A stretch of DNA of 64,000 nt, taken from NCBI GenBank assembly GCA_013368325.1, contig JAACJK010000109.1, positions 496,001 to 560,000 of the forward strand, given 5' to 3'. The position numbers and the translations under genes were made by a program. This document shows positions 1 to 11,266 of the stretch, one piece after another (positions within the stretch are counted from its first letter, which is position 1; every line of letters begins with the position of its first letter). This DNA is from Ephemerocybe angulata (taxonomy: Eukaryota > Basidiomycota > Agaricomycetes > Agaricales > Psathyrellaceae). The notes under the pieces were generated by a model. That model was given only the letters and a program-made list of their open reading frames with translations. It did no database searches and was not told the DNA's origin.

Positions 1-1459
1 TCTTACGTCCACTAAAAATTCAATGCTCACTCGGCACTCTGCAATTATAGAGCGCAAATGTGACGGAGAGCCGAGTGCGCGAGGGAAGCTGGTTGAAGCC
101 GATGGACTGGGACCTCTGGGTTAGATCCCTATGGCCATCCGCTCCAAGCAGGCGCCCCCGCGTAAACGGGCCACACCATTCGCTGAGAACACACAAGCAG
201 ACGGAGTGCAGGGTGAAAGTGAAGGAAAGCGGGCTGCGGCGTATTGGGTAGTAAGAAATAAGATAGAAGGCATACTGTGTACGGTCCGGAGTAGTATTGA
301 ACATGGCGTGCATTTCCGTCCCGGGTTAGTCCCAAATGGCCCCCGACGACGAAGCTGCCTGACGCAAAGTCGAGGCCGCGGCCCGCCTTTGAGCTCATTG
401 GACGCTCTCGCTATCCGACGCAGAGTCTAGACAAGCGAGAGAGTGGCTGGTGTCTGTCAATGGCTGGAACATGTTAGTATATGCCTAATATACTTGAGTA
501 GAATGCAAGAAAACCAACTGAACGAACATGAAGGCGATCCCGGGTGTGGGTTCAAGCACGGCATGCCCGAGCAGACGCGCAAGCGATTCCAGAAAGGATT
601 CAAGCAGTAGACGCGTATAGAAAGGGAGGAAGGGGTCAAAGAAAACAGGAAGGCAAACTCACGGTTTCGTCCCAGTTGTGTGCGCGCCACTGTGCATGCG
701 CGCGGAGAGCCCAGCGAAACCAGTGCCTCTCCTGCAACGGCGGCAATGAAGAGCGTGGGCGGCGAAAGACACACCTGAACTTGAGCCAGCTGGCAGTGGC
801 GGCTTTTATCAGCCCTGTGTCAGCCTTTGCAGAATTGACCACGTACATGTGCTGCCCTGTGCCCTAGGACCCTGGCCTTCCCACCCTCCATTCTTACATC
901 CGCCTTTTGAAACGGCGGAGACAAGTGTTAATCTCGCCTAGCGCGAGAACAGTTGGAGATGGGTTTTGGGAACCAGGCAGGACGCGTGCGCACTGTGTTC
1001 ACTGCGAAGCGGGGGGCAGTTCCGAGCGATGAGCAAGGCAATCCTGACGAGGTGACGAGCTGCGAGGGGAGGATTATGCGACGCGACTCGCGTCGCTAAT
1101 GGGCTCAGGGTAACGCGAAAAATTGTGGCAATTGCCGCCGAGGTCTCGGTCCGAGCGCGTGATAGATTCGATAAAGACCAAGCATTGAAGCAACAAGCAA
1201 TAACTAAAGAGGTTCTCCTCATCTATGAGGTACCATATTCTCCATTATACCTTCATTTTTACCTACAGGTACTTCTCGGCAATATTTGGTCTGTGTAGAG
1301 ACCACAATTGAACACTCTTCTCAACCTTGCCCCGCGGTGACTGGCTGTGTTGCGTAACCCCGTGCGGAGCACGGGTCAAACTGCTAGTCTTTTATTATAA
1401 TAGACAATGTATCAATGAATCATCACTTGTCGTCGAATACTGCGAAGCCGGCCTTGAGC
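1..1459. other. Intergenic, no gene seen
   Basis: No reading frame here has recognisable similarity or a plausible chain of exons. The small open frames overlap on both strands and look random. A hairpin with 7-nt arms (CCCGTGC and GCACGGG) lies near 1358-1375. It is downstream of the EMC10 stop codon, in what is probably the EMC10 3' untranslated or termination region. The left part is probably the flank of a gene outside the window. Confidence 0.5.
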
Positions 1460-2310
1460 CTATTTCCCCGCGCCTTGGCCCTCTTCTGGCCCACCGCCAG
1501 TGAGCACTGGGGAAAAGTCAGCGACGAGAATGCAAGAGAAATGACGTTTTACGAACTGATTGCAACGAGGAAGATTGTAATGTACATCCAGTACTTCTGG
1601 AAGAAGCCCTTCTCTGGAACTGGCTGAACGACCTCGCCCTCTGGCGTCAGCGGGGGCGGGGTCTTTAACTCGGGCCTGGAACGAAATTACAGTTTATGAA
1701 CACTGCGAGGCATAAGAAGAAGGTTACTTACGAAGGCGGTGAGGAGGGCTTTCGGAGCAGGATGGTAGTATTCAAGGAGGTGATTCGCCCTGCAAAGTCC
1801 CGGAGAGGGGAATCCGGCGACGGCGATGGGCAGGCACCATTGTGCGGTATGGGCGACACGAAGTTGTTGATCGAATATGGAGAACCGTCCTCAGAGAGGT
1901 ACACGAACAATGTTTGCGAGGTGGCGGCCCCGAGGTGACACTATTGGGAAGACAAGGTTGAGGTTGGACCCGCCAATGCGGGGGAGGACAACGGTTGCAC
2001 CCACCACTTTGACCGACGAGATGGACCATTCGCCCTGACTTGCTGCTGTTCCTGGCAGCTGTAACGCTATCTGATACAGGGCTCCACTCTTGTCCTTTGC
2101 AGAATTCAACTGCTGTTCGAACAGGACCAGGTTCTGGGCCGCGGTCGAGGCAGATGCAATGTGCGCACTACTTCCAGAAAGCTCGAGAGTTCCACACTCT
2201 AGAAATGGGGCATCCCGCAAGCTGGGGTGGACTACACGATGGTGGAGGGTGAACTGGGCGGCATGGACATGGGCGGCAAAAGCCAACAAGACGGTCAGGA
2301 GAGAAAGCAT
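1460..2310 (-). CDS. EMC10: ER membrane protein complex subunit 10 (EMC10-like)
   Basis: Subunit of the ER membrane complex, which inserts transmembrane proteins. I read four exons: 2310-2005, 1940-1732, 1675-1557 and 1506-1460. They sum to 681 nt and encode 226 residues. The start is the ATG at 2310; an upstream in-frame GTG is not needed. The first ~18 residues form a hydrophobic signal peptide (LLTVLLAFAAHVHAA). A lumenal beta-rich domain follows, including FLECGTLEL and the EDGSPYSINNFVSPIPHNGA segment typical of EMC10. Near the C-terminus PVPEKGFFQKYWMYI leads into one membrane helix and a short tail rich in Gly and Glu. The last intron uses a weak donor (GTTCGT), so the final 15 residues are the least certain part. 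The family match is strong; the function is inferred from the family. Confidence 0.85.
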
Positions 2311-2582
2311 CAGGTTCGGCGCTAAGCTGGTTCTGACGTCTGATTGGCTAGGATCGGGCAGCGGCAGCAGCCGATTGGCCAGAGATGAGACCACGTGGAC
2401 TGGGACGGGGCGCTGGGATTGGCTGGTGCGGATGGCCAGACCTGATTGGGCCCTGGTTCTACGATGCTCGATGGTCTACTCGCTCCCTGCTCTGGCGATT
2501 TTCTCCGTCGAGACCGTCTCTTTCGTGATGTATATATAAAGCTTCCTGCCGTCCCTTCCTACAGCTCCTCGCTTCCCACCTA
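2311..2582. promoter_or_regulatory. Divergent promoter with a CCAAT-box cluster
   Basis: This gap separates EMC10 (-) from the gene starting at 2583 (+). It holds four copies of GATTGG, the reverse complement of CCAATC, at 2342, 2373, 2417 and 2444. There is also a CACGTG at 2392-2397. A TATA-like stretch (tatatataaa, 2531-2540) lies about 45 bp before the plus-strand ATG. CCAAT boxes bind the HAP/NF-Y complex in fungi. Their use here is inferred. Confidence 0.55.
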
Positions 2583-4133
2583 ATGGCGCCCTTCTATCCC
2601 CCTACTCCTCCCTACTCTCCCCTGCCCCAGGACGAGAGCCAAATGCCGGAACATCAGCGCACTGAGGATACCCTGCACTCAACAAAGCTGGCGCTCGATT
2701 CCCTTATTGCCTCCTATCAACACAGGCAGATGTGGGTCTGCCGTGCCAGGGCTGCGCTCGAAAACGACTCTCCAGAGTTTGAGAGCTATGGGCCTGGCAC
2801 GCACGCCTTGCCGCCCCCGGGGTCCTCGTCATGCCTCGACGACGACGCCTATGATCAAGCGGAAGACAGATCCAGCTCTGGCGCCGGGGAGTGACCAATG
2901 TAGTGGTAGTGGAACTCCGTAAATACAGTAAAATAGTGGTACTCTGCGTAATTTAGTGGAACTCCGCCAATTTGTGACCGGCGTGTTCACCGACCCCGGC
3001 GACGACTGCCGCCGCCTCTCGGCCCTTCATGCCTAATTTGGGCCTGGTATATCAAGCGCCAAGGGACGACGCAGTGAGCATGGTGGTTAGTGATTGAAGA
3101 CTTCAAAAGTGGTCCATTTGCACACCTTGGGTTGTAGTTGCCGTTGCATCAGTGCTAGCATCTATAATTGCATTTGCATTAGAACACTCGGATAGTATGC
3201 GAGAGAAATAATGGTTAAATCATACCAAAGTGGCCATCCTGTTCGACGTCTGTGCCTGTACGGGACGACGGCAATACTGATGGGCGTCTTTCTCGCTCCG
3301 TAGGCCTTTTCTAGTGCCCGTTCTTCAAGACAGTCGACTTTGTAGTGTAGTTCACGATAGTCTGTACGAAAATTCATTAAAGGCGAAGTGTACTCACGAA
3401 GTCACGGAACCGCTCTGCCTCGGAGACCGTGAGGCTAGCAGCATCAAATTAAACCCTTCTCAGCCCTGTGGGCTCCCTGAACTCTGACTTAATGGTGTCT
3501 GGCGATGCTTGGACGTCGTCTGAATCGAGGATATCCATTGCGATGGAAGAAACACTGAAAAGAATTGATTTTTTGAGCGAGAGTGGTGTCTTCCAAGGTA
3601 AAAATTGCAAAGGAGGGTTCCAATAAAACAGCTTGAAACAGCTTTGGCTCCGCCATTCGTTCTACACGACGCGACGCGTTAACCAAGGTCATTACTTGGC
3701 GAAAATGACCCATGCTGAACCGCGTTTGCCGAATCGGCCACACGGTGATGTCCGGCGTCTGGTGCGGCGCAGAGTTCCACCAAATTGCAGAGTCCCACTA
3801 AATTCGTCCGACTTCCACTAAATTGTTTCATTTGGCGGAGTCCCACTACCACTACATAGGTATAGACTCTCTGGCGCCAGCCCCAACTCGCGCTGGACCA
3901 AGCGGAAGCGCGGTTTCAAGCTGCGCCTGGATGGCCTGCAGGCTGGGAAGCAACGGCGCGTCATTGCTCCGCACCTCGACGGGACAAGCGCCGATCTCCA
4001 GCCCATGCCTGTTCCATCGCGGGACGATATCCTCTCGATGTACGAGAAAATGATGGAATCGCGCATGGAGAGCTGCCAGAGGATAAACAAGTTGATTCAC
4101 GACGCCAATCGTGCACATCTACACGACCGGTGA
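2583..4133 (+). CDS. Unknown small protein gene split by an insertion
   Basis: The upstream part (2583-2894) has an ATG 45 bp after a TATA-like box. It encodes about 101 residues rich in Pro, Ser and Glu before a stop inside the inserted DNA. The downstream part (about 3869-4133) is coding-like in the matching frame: a basic start (RWTKRKRGFKLR), then a helical, charged tail ending HLHDR. Both parts share the in-frame codons TCT GGC GCC at the break, as expected if one continuous frame was interrupted and 10 bp were duplicated. If the insert is spliced out from 2891 (GTGACC) to 3880 (CCAG), the two halves join in frame, giving about 185 residues. Otherwise the gene is broken. I do not recognise the family. 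Confidence 0.45.
2876..2885 (+). repeat. Candidate target-site duplication, left copy
   Basis: The 10-mer CTCTGGCGCC occurs here and at 3869-3878, one copy on each side of the insertion and in the same codon frame of the split gene. It sits 12-13 bp outside the inverted repeats, so either the element termini extend further than the conserved repeat or the duplication is imprecise. Confidence 0.6.
2899..2919 (+). repeat. Left terminal inverted repeat
   Basis: It matches the reverse complement of 3836-3856 at 20 of 21 positions. The core is TGTAGTGGTAGTGG followed by ACTCCG. A looser match (ACC, A or T, then ATG) extends a few bases outward at both ends. Confidence 0.85.
3836..3856 (-). repeat. 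Right terminal inverted repeat
   Basis: Inverted partner of 2899-2919. It ends CCACTACCACTACA and differs at one position (G for A after the GTAGTGG repeats). Confidence 0.85.
3869..3878 (+). repeat. Candidate target-site duplication, right copy
   Basis: Exact second copy of CTCTGGCGCC. The coding frame of the split gene resumes here as Ser-Gly-Ala. Confidence 0.6.
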
Positions 4134-4558
4134 TAGGCTGCACAATGCCAATGAATTGAGTCCCAGAGTTCCCTTCTATTCCGGTAAGGCACTCGGAATA
4201 CCTAGGGATGCTCAGGTTCGCTGACAGAACCCTAAGACAGATGATACCCCAGACGGCCGTTTCGTTTCCTTACAAGTCGACTCGACCGCCCTTGATTGTA
4301 CCAACATCCGAACCGATGTATTCACCATACCATGCTGTAATAGTATAATAAGCATATGTATTCCGCATTCAAATTGAACTGCTCACCTCGGGCGCAGCAC
4401 AAGACAAGAGACGGGTATGGCAAAGGGCCACGAGTCCCAAATAGAGCCAAAGCGAATGGAGCCATACCTTGATCGCTTGGTGCACACTACTTCCACCATT
4501 AGAATTGCTTCAACAAACCTCTCCATTCCTTTATCCTTTTCTCTTTCTCGGTCGTTTC
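4134..4558. other. Intergenic; 3' flank and promoter
   Basis: I see no gene. The last 60 bp before the ATG at 4559 are pyrimidine-rich (ctttatccttttctctttctc), a common core-promoter feature of strongly expressed fungal genes. Confidence 0.5.
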
Positions 4559-6104
4559 ATGTCGAATCGCTATGCTCGCCTGCCAAATCCCACAGACAGG
4601 CATCCACATCATGACTTAGACGACGAGGTCGAGGCCGCGTTCGACTACAGGGAAGAGGACGACGACCATGACGAACCCTCCGAGTCACAGCCATTGAACC
4701 GCAACGTGTCTCACCCGCCTCCCCCTCCTCCAAGGTTTCCAGAGCCTTCAGCAAACGTTCCGGGAACGTACAACTTTGAAATTGCAGATTACGACTACCC
4801 TCCACCAGGCTCCCCGCCCCCTCTCACAGCCGCAGCCTTCCCCAACGACTGGGGCAACTCCAATGGCACCGTTCCCGACTTTGACAACAACCCCGTTCCT
4901 CAGCCTCGGAGACCATGGTGGAAACGTGCTGCTTCCGTCCTGCCTGCGTCCGTTGCTAGCCGGCTGGGCGTGTCGTCTGGCAGTCCCAGTGGCCTTGTGG
5001 GCGGGGGCACGAACAATGACGGCGTCTTTGCCAATGTTACTGCCAAGCCGACAGCTCCAGCTCGAGTTCAGAATGGTGCGTTCACAAGCTACATCAATAA
5101 TCTGGAATTGGGGTCGCTGACACATGCTTCCTTACTCCTGGAGCAGGTGATGATACCCACATTGTTCCTGAAGATGCTCAGAATGAAGCGCCTCCATCGT
5201 ATGCAGCAGCCCAGGCAGATGCAGTTCCTCCCTACTGGGAAACGACTATACATGCGCCGTTTGCGCCCGAGTCTATGGGTGAAATGATCGTGGATTCGTT
5301 ACCGACTGGGTCGCTGTTCTCGTTCTGTTGGAATATGCTCGTCTCCGTATCCTTCCAATTCGTCGGCTTCCTCCTCACCTACCTCCTTCACACCAGTCAC
5401 GCGGCTCGCCTCGGTTCCCGAGCAGGCCTTGGAGTCACCCTTATCCAATATGGCTTTGCCCTCCGAGGGAAGTTGGACAGTATGGATGGCACTGAATCGG
5501 AGTGGAAGCCGGCCCCTGATGCTCACCCCACATTCCCATCCACGCCAGAAGCGGATGCTTGGGCTCAAGCTCATCCAGTGCTGTCCAATCGTGCCAATGC
5601 GACGGCCTCCACGATTCCCTCCCCTGATGATGGGGCCGGCCCTTATTTGGCCGATGCCACGGCGGAATGGCTTTCCTTCTTCCTCATGACGATCGGTATG
5701 TCGGGCTGTTAAGTTTCTTTTCGTCGACTCATACAACTCTGCCTTTAGGTTGGTTCATCCTCCTGACATCGGTTCTTGGTTACTACCGCGTCAAGCGGTG
5801 GGAAAGGTCGATCTTGGCCACCCAGCGAGAGAGTCCAAATTCCGCAGCCCCTACAGCCGCAACAGGTGCTGAAGATACTTTTGCTATCCGTGGGATGTCT
5901 CGTATCGACTTCCTGCGGAGCGGGTTCGGACTCAGCACGCGGTATAATGAGGAAGATGAACGAGAAGCTCAACTTTTGGCGAGGGCCGAGGCAGCGGATC
6001 GCGAACCGCTTGACCCGAACGCCCCGGATTATCAGGAGAGACTGCAGGAGAGGATACGTGATAGGCGGTTTGTGGAGGGTCTGAGGTCTGCAGGTTTACT
6101 TTAG
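4559..6104 (+). CDS. Ndfip/Bsd2-family membrane adaptor
   Basis: Adaptor that recruits Rsp5/Nedd4-type HECT ubiquitin ligases to membrane cargo in Golgi and endosomes; in yeast, Bsd2 acts this way in metal-transporter sorting. Three exons: 4559-5075, 5147-5695 and 5749-6104. The N-terminal half is acidic and proline-rich, with PPPPPP and APPSY, the latter a PY motif for WW domains; PPYW follows. Three hydrophobic segments then appear: GSLFSFCWNMLVSVSFQFVG, FLLTYLLHTSHAA, and the pair WLSFFLMTIGWFILLTSVLG across the second intron. RAGLGVTLIQYGFALRG between them is the family signature. The start is the first ATG of the exon; an upstream TTG in the same frame was not used. The protein ends in a charged cytosolic tail. 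Confidence 0.85.
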
Positions 6105-6449
6105 GGCATCTTTTTCTAATATTCGTGGACGTTTTCCCTCTTCCGTTTTTGTTTCAACACACAACACACTATCGTTAGCTCGACCCATTTGTTTTGGTAC
6201 GGATTCAAGTGTTCAGCTTTCGTTCACTGTTCGCTTCGGAGCTGACTTGTTCAACATAGCTCTCTGATCTCTTGCTCACTGCTACCTATATCTTTTGTGT
6301 TAGGCATCTGTACTATTATCTGGATAATCACCCATTGCCCCGAGGTTTCTCCTGGCAAGGCTTCAATGGCCGCATGGTATCACCATACCATATAAAAGGC
6401 TTCTCTTTCAGCAAAGTAGTTGATACTTACAACTCTCCCACTCGCTTCC
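6105..6449. promoter_or_regulatory. Intergenic with TATA box for the GNAT gene
   Basis: No gene is seen in these 345 bp. A good TATA box (tataaaa, 6391-6397) lies about 55 bp before the ATG at 6450. The first part is presumably the 3' untranslated region of the Ndfip-like gene. Confidence 0.6.
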
Positions 6450-7067
6450 ATGTCTGTTATCATCCGCCAAGCGCTCGAGCAGGACGAGCCTTCCCTTTCC
6501 AAGATATGTCTATTGACAGCAGATGCTGGGAATTCTGCAGAGCACCTGCACGACTACCCTGAACTCCCGGGTCTCGTATATGCCATTCCCTACATCAAGC
6601 TACCGACGACATGGGGGTTCGTTCTAGAAGATCAGACTACCAACAAGGTCGTCGGTTACATACTAGGCACAAAGGATACCCGCACATACGAGTCCTACGC
6701 GACGGAGCACTGGTGGCCCCCACTAGCGCTCAAATATGCCCCGGACGCTGCGAGCAAGCCAGGCGACGTCTACTATACGAACCTGCTGAGAAACATGTAC
6801 ACGGTATCAGAGGCGAACGTACAGTTCTCTCCCGCGCATCTGCACATCGACATCTTGCCCGAATATCAGAGGAAGGGACTGGGAAGGAAGTTGATTGGGA
6901 GGGCGGTGGAATATCTGAGGGGCGAGGGGTTGGAGGGGGTTTGGGTAGGATTAGATCCGAGGAATTTAGCAGTGAGGGTGTTTTATGAGAAGCTGGGATT
7001 CAAGCAGATAGACGGGGCCCCAGATGTACACCAGCTGGGCCTGAGGCTTGCGGATTGGGAGAGCTGA
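6450..7067 (+). CDS. GNAT-family N-acetyltransferase
   Basis: A 205-residue intronless protein. It transfers the acetyl group of acetyl-CoA to an amine; the substrate is unknown. The acetyl-CoA binding motif A is LHIDILPEYQRKGLGRKLIG, with the Q-x-x-G-x-G loop near residues 138-143. It is followed by the GLDPRNLAVRVFYEKLGF stretch typical of motif B. Residues 60-90 carry the motif (YILGTKDT) that precedes the core. A TATA box is correctly placed for the ATG at 6450. The overall layout resembles fungal GNAT proteins loosely related to O-GlcNAcase-type acetyltransferase domains, but I cannot assign a substrate. It converges with the synthetase gene at 7449. Confidence 0.85.
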   Translation: MSVIIRQALEQDEPSLSKICLLTADAGNSAEHLHDYPELPGLVYAIPYIKLPTTWGFVLEDQTTNKVVGYILGTKDTRTYESYATEHWWPPLALKYAPDAASKPGDVYYTNLLRNMYTVSEANVQFSPAHLHIDILPEYQRKGLGRKLIGRAVEYLRGEGLEGVWVGLDPRNLAVRVFYEKLGFKQIDGAPDVHQLGLRLADWES

Positions 7068-7448
7068 GCGTTACCTTCTCCAATGACCGGCGCTTACAAG
7101 CCCGAATGTCAATGCAGCCCCTATTCTGGATTAACCAATGATATTGCGTTCTAAAAATAACAAGCACTTATGTCCTCTCATGAGTGAATACGCTGCACCG
7201 ACTATTCGTCACGATCGATGCTAAACCCTCGCATTGAGTCTGGCCTCACTTTCCGCCGGCAGAATTACTGCCAACGGGAACGGAATCGGGGCAATGATAC
7301 TTAGCGGTCACAATCACAATTGGAATCACTGTCGGCCTCTTCATGAGCCAATCCTTAGTATATACCTTTGGGTCTCGAAAGAGCGCAGCCCTATTTTCGT
7401 TCTATACAAAACCAATATCCTTCTTAATACAACGACGGTCTAGACGAG
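7068..7448. other. Convergent intergenic region
   Basis: Shared 3' flank of the GNAT gene (+) and the Phe-tRNA synthetase gene (-). I see no gene or structured element. Confidence 0.5.
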
Positions 7449-9514
<2,066 letters not shown>

Positions 9515-9685
9515 GGTTATCGGTGAGGAAAGGACAATCTCGCGCAGAATTCCTTGACTCGATCAATCTAAAGTAGGTCACATGACCCAGGTCTATTTAT
9601 AGAATTTCACGTTGCAGCCCCGCTTAGCCGGCATTCCAATTGGGCGGGAGCGCTACAGTCCTCGGTTTGTCCCTATCCATACACC
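9515..9685. promoter_or_regulatory. Divergent promoter, Phe-tRNA synthetase / PEX2
   Basis: Only 171 bp separate the two start codons. A TATA-like TATAAATA on the minus strand, near 9591-9598, suits the synthetase gene. No distinct TATA is seen for PEX2. Confidence 0.5.
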
Positions 9686-11194
9686 ATGTCAACGCCTTCA
9701 GCTTGGGAGACCGCCTGGGCCTCAGCACAACCAGCAATATCGACCATACAAACGAGTCTGGGGCAGTCATCATCGCCAAACCCCCGGATAATACGCGTCG
9801 GGCAGCTTGATTCGGAATTACTAGACCAGGAGTTGTCGTCACTCCTACAAGAACCTATTAACAGGGCTTTACCTCTAATCAGTGTCAGCAAGGCGAATTC
9901 ACTTCTGAATAGCTCGGTCTCTGACGTTTCCGACAGAATACCCTGAAATCCCGATTCGAACCAGAACTCGCCTTCTTGATCCAACTGGTGCTCTATAAAT
10001 TCTCGGTGTGGGACACTGGGGCAAGTTATGGCGCGAAGTTACAAGATCTTCGCTATGTGGCTGGGAAACAGCAAGGCTCTACGCGTAAGTCATATTTTTG
10101 AAACTCTCCCTGCACTAAAATTTTACAGGGACGACAGTAGGATCACGAATACCCCGCCGAACTCTGCTAGCTCACGGTGCTTTGACACTACTGCTCCCCT
10201 ATCTTCGCGAGCGGCTAAGATCGCACGCCCTTTCGAACGCGTGGCCAGATGCACCCTCTTCTGATAGACGGAGGAAGGCATGGGATCTCTTAGACAATCT
10301 CGAGACAACGCACACCCTCCTCGGACTTTTGAACTTTACTATGTTTCTCTGGAACGGACGGTATGCTATGCTGCTTTCACAACGTGCCCTGGCTGACTTG
10401 GTGCTGTAGCTATCGAACATTGGCCGATCGCTTATTGCGTATGAGGCTTGTTCCTTGCAGACGGCAGGTCAAGCGAGATGTCAGCTACGAATTTATGAAC
10501 CGGCAAATGGTTTGGCATGCATTCACGGTTTGTGACAAATCCAGCCTGCATCCTCTCTTGCTCATGCATTATACAGGAATTTCTTCTCTTCCTCTTGCCC
10601 CTAATTGACGCCAAAACGGTCCGAAAACGAGTTTACCGGTTGGGCGGTTGGCTCTCCCCCCAGTCTCTCCTCACACTTCTCCCAGAGAAGCCGCTAGCTC
10701 GCCTCGGTATCACCCTTTCTCAACAATCGTCCGCATCTCTCAAAAAGCAAGGGAAGTATGCCAACCTTGCAGAGAACGAATGCGCAATATGTTTGGAGAA
10801 TGCCAGTTTCAATCTGAACCCGTCAGACCCTTCCAACGCCTTCACTACGATCGCAGCCACGCCAGTCCACTCTGACAATCCAGATGCCCAAGACGATGTT
10901 CCATCCCATCCCATTCACATCCCATACATCACGTCCTGCGGACATCTTTACTGTTACTATTGCCTTGCAGAGCGCATGGTACAGGTGGCAGATGGTGAAG
11001 ATGAGGAACGAGCCTGGGAATGCCTTCGTTGTGGGGAAGAGGTGAAGCAAGCAGACCGATATTCCGTGGAAGTGCCGGAGGTTGACGACCTCGACGTGAG
11101 CGGCAGTGAATACGAGTTCAGCAGTGATCTAGATATGTATACCGATATGTCTGGGTCGATGGGTAGTTACAGCGAATCCGCCCTATCTGAGTGA
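9686..11194 (+). CDS. PEX2: Peroxisomal RING E3 ligase PEX2
   Basis: One of three membrane RING peroxins (PEX2, PEX10, PEX12) that form the retrotranslocation channel and ubiquitinate the PEX5 receptor. Exons 9686-9883, 9937-10084, 10129-10360, 10410-10527 and 10577-11194 total 1314 nt, or 437 residues. The Pex2/Pex12 N-terminal membrane domain is recognisable (RRTLLAHGALTLLLPYLRER, NFTMFLWNGRYRTLADRLL, VSYEFMNRQMVWHAFTEFL). The RING is C3HC4: CAIC near residue 300, a long loop, CGHLYCYYC, then CLRC near 380. An acidic, Ser-rich tail follows. The first intron donor (GTCAGC) is inferred from frame; without that splice the frame hits a stop at 9943-9945. The loop between the first and second zinc pairs is longer than usual. 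Confidence 0.9.
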
Positions 11195-11266
11195 TAAATT
11201 TAATCGGCTTATGACCAGAGCGTAGGAGTTGTGTCAATGCGCTTTTGACATTAAACTGTTCGCCCT

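Larger units (their letters stand above)
2886..3868. mobile_element. Non-autonomous DNA transposon-like insertion (~1 kb)
   Basis: Two terminal inverted repeats with one mismatch (2899-2919 and 3836-3856, starting TGTAGTGGTAGTGG) bound the element. Just inside them are further degenerate copies of a TAGTGGAACTCCG-like motif: about two at the left end (2934-2970) and three inverted at the right end (3771-3826). Such subterminal motif arrays are typical of transposase-binding sites in cut-and-paste elements. A 10-bp direct repeat flanks the element. No transposase-length frame is present. The minus strand carries short coding-like pieces, such as a 29-residue frame at 3538-3449 and one at 3377-3162. 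They may be relics. I cannot name the superfamily; KDZ-like or CMC/hAT-like are guesses. Confidence 0.75.

Noticed and set aside
1..30. A CCACTAAAAATTC stretch like the inserted element's subterminal motif
   Set aside because: Only about ten bases match and there is no second end, so it is probably chance.
540..615. Possible tRNA T-arm (GGGTTCAAG-like)
   Set aside because: The flanking bases do not pair into a T-stem and no anticodon or acceptor arm can be drawn.
9884..9950. Premature stop in PEX2
   Set aside because: A 53-bp intron with donor GTCAGC and acceptor GACAG bypasses it and joins the conserved membrane domain in frame.
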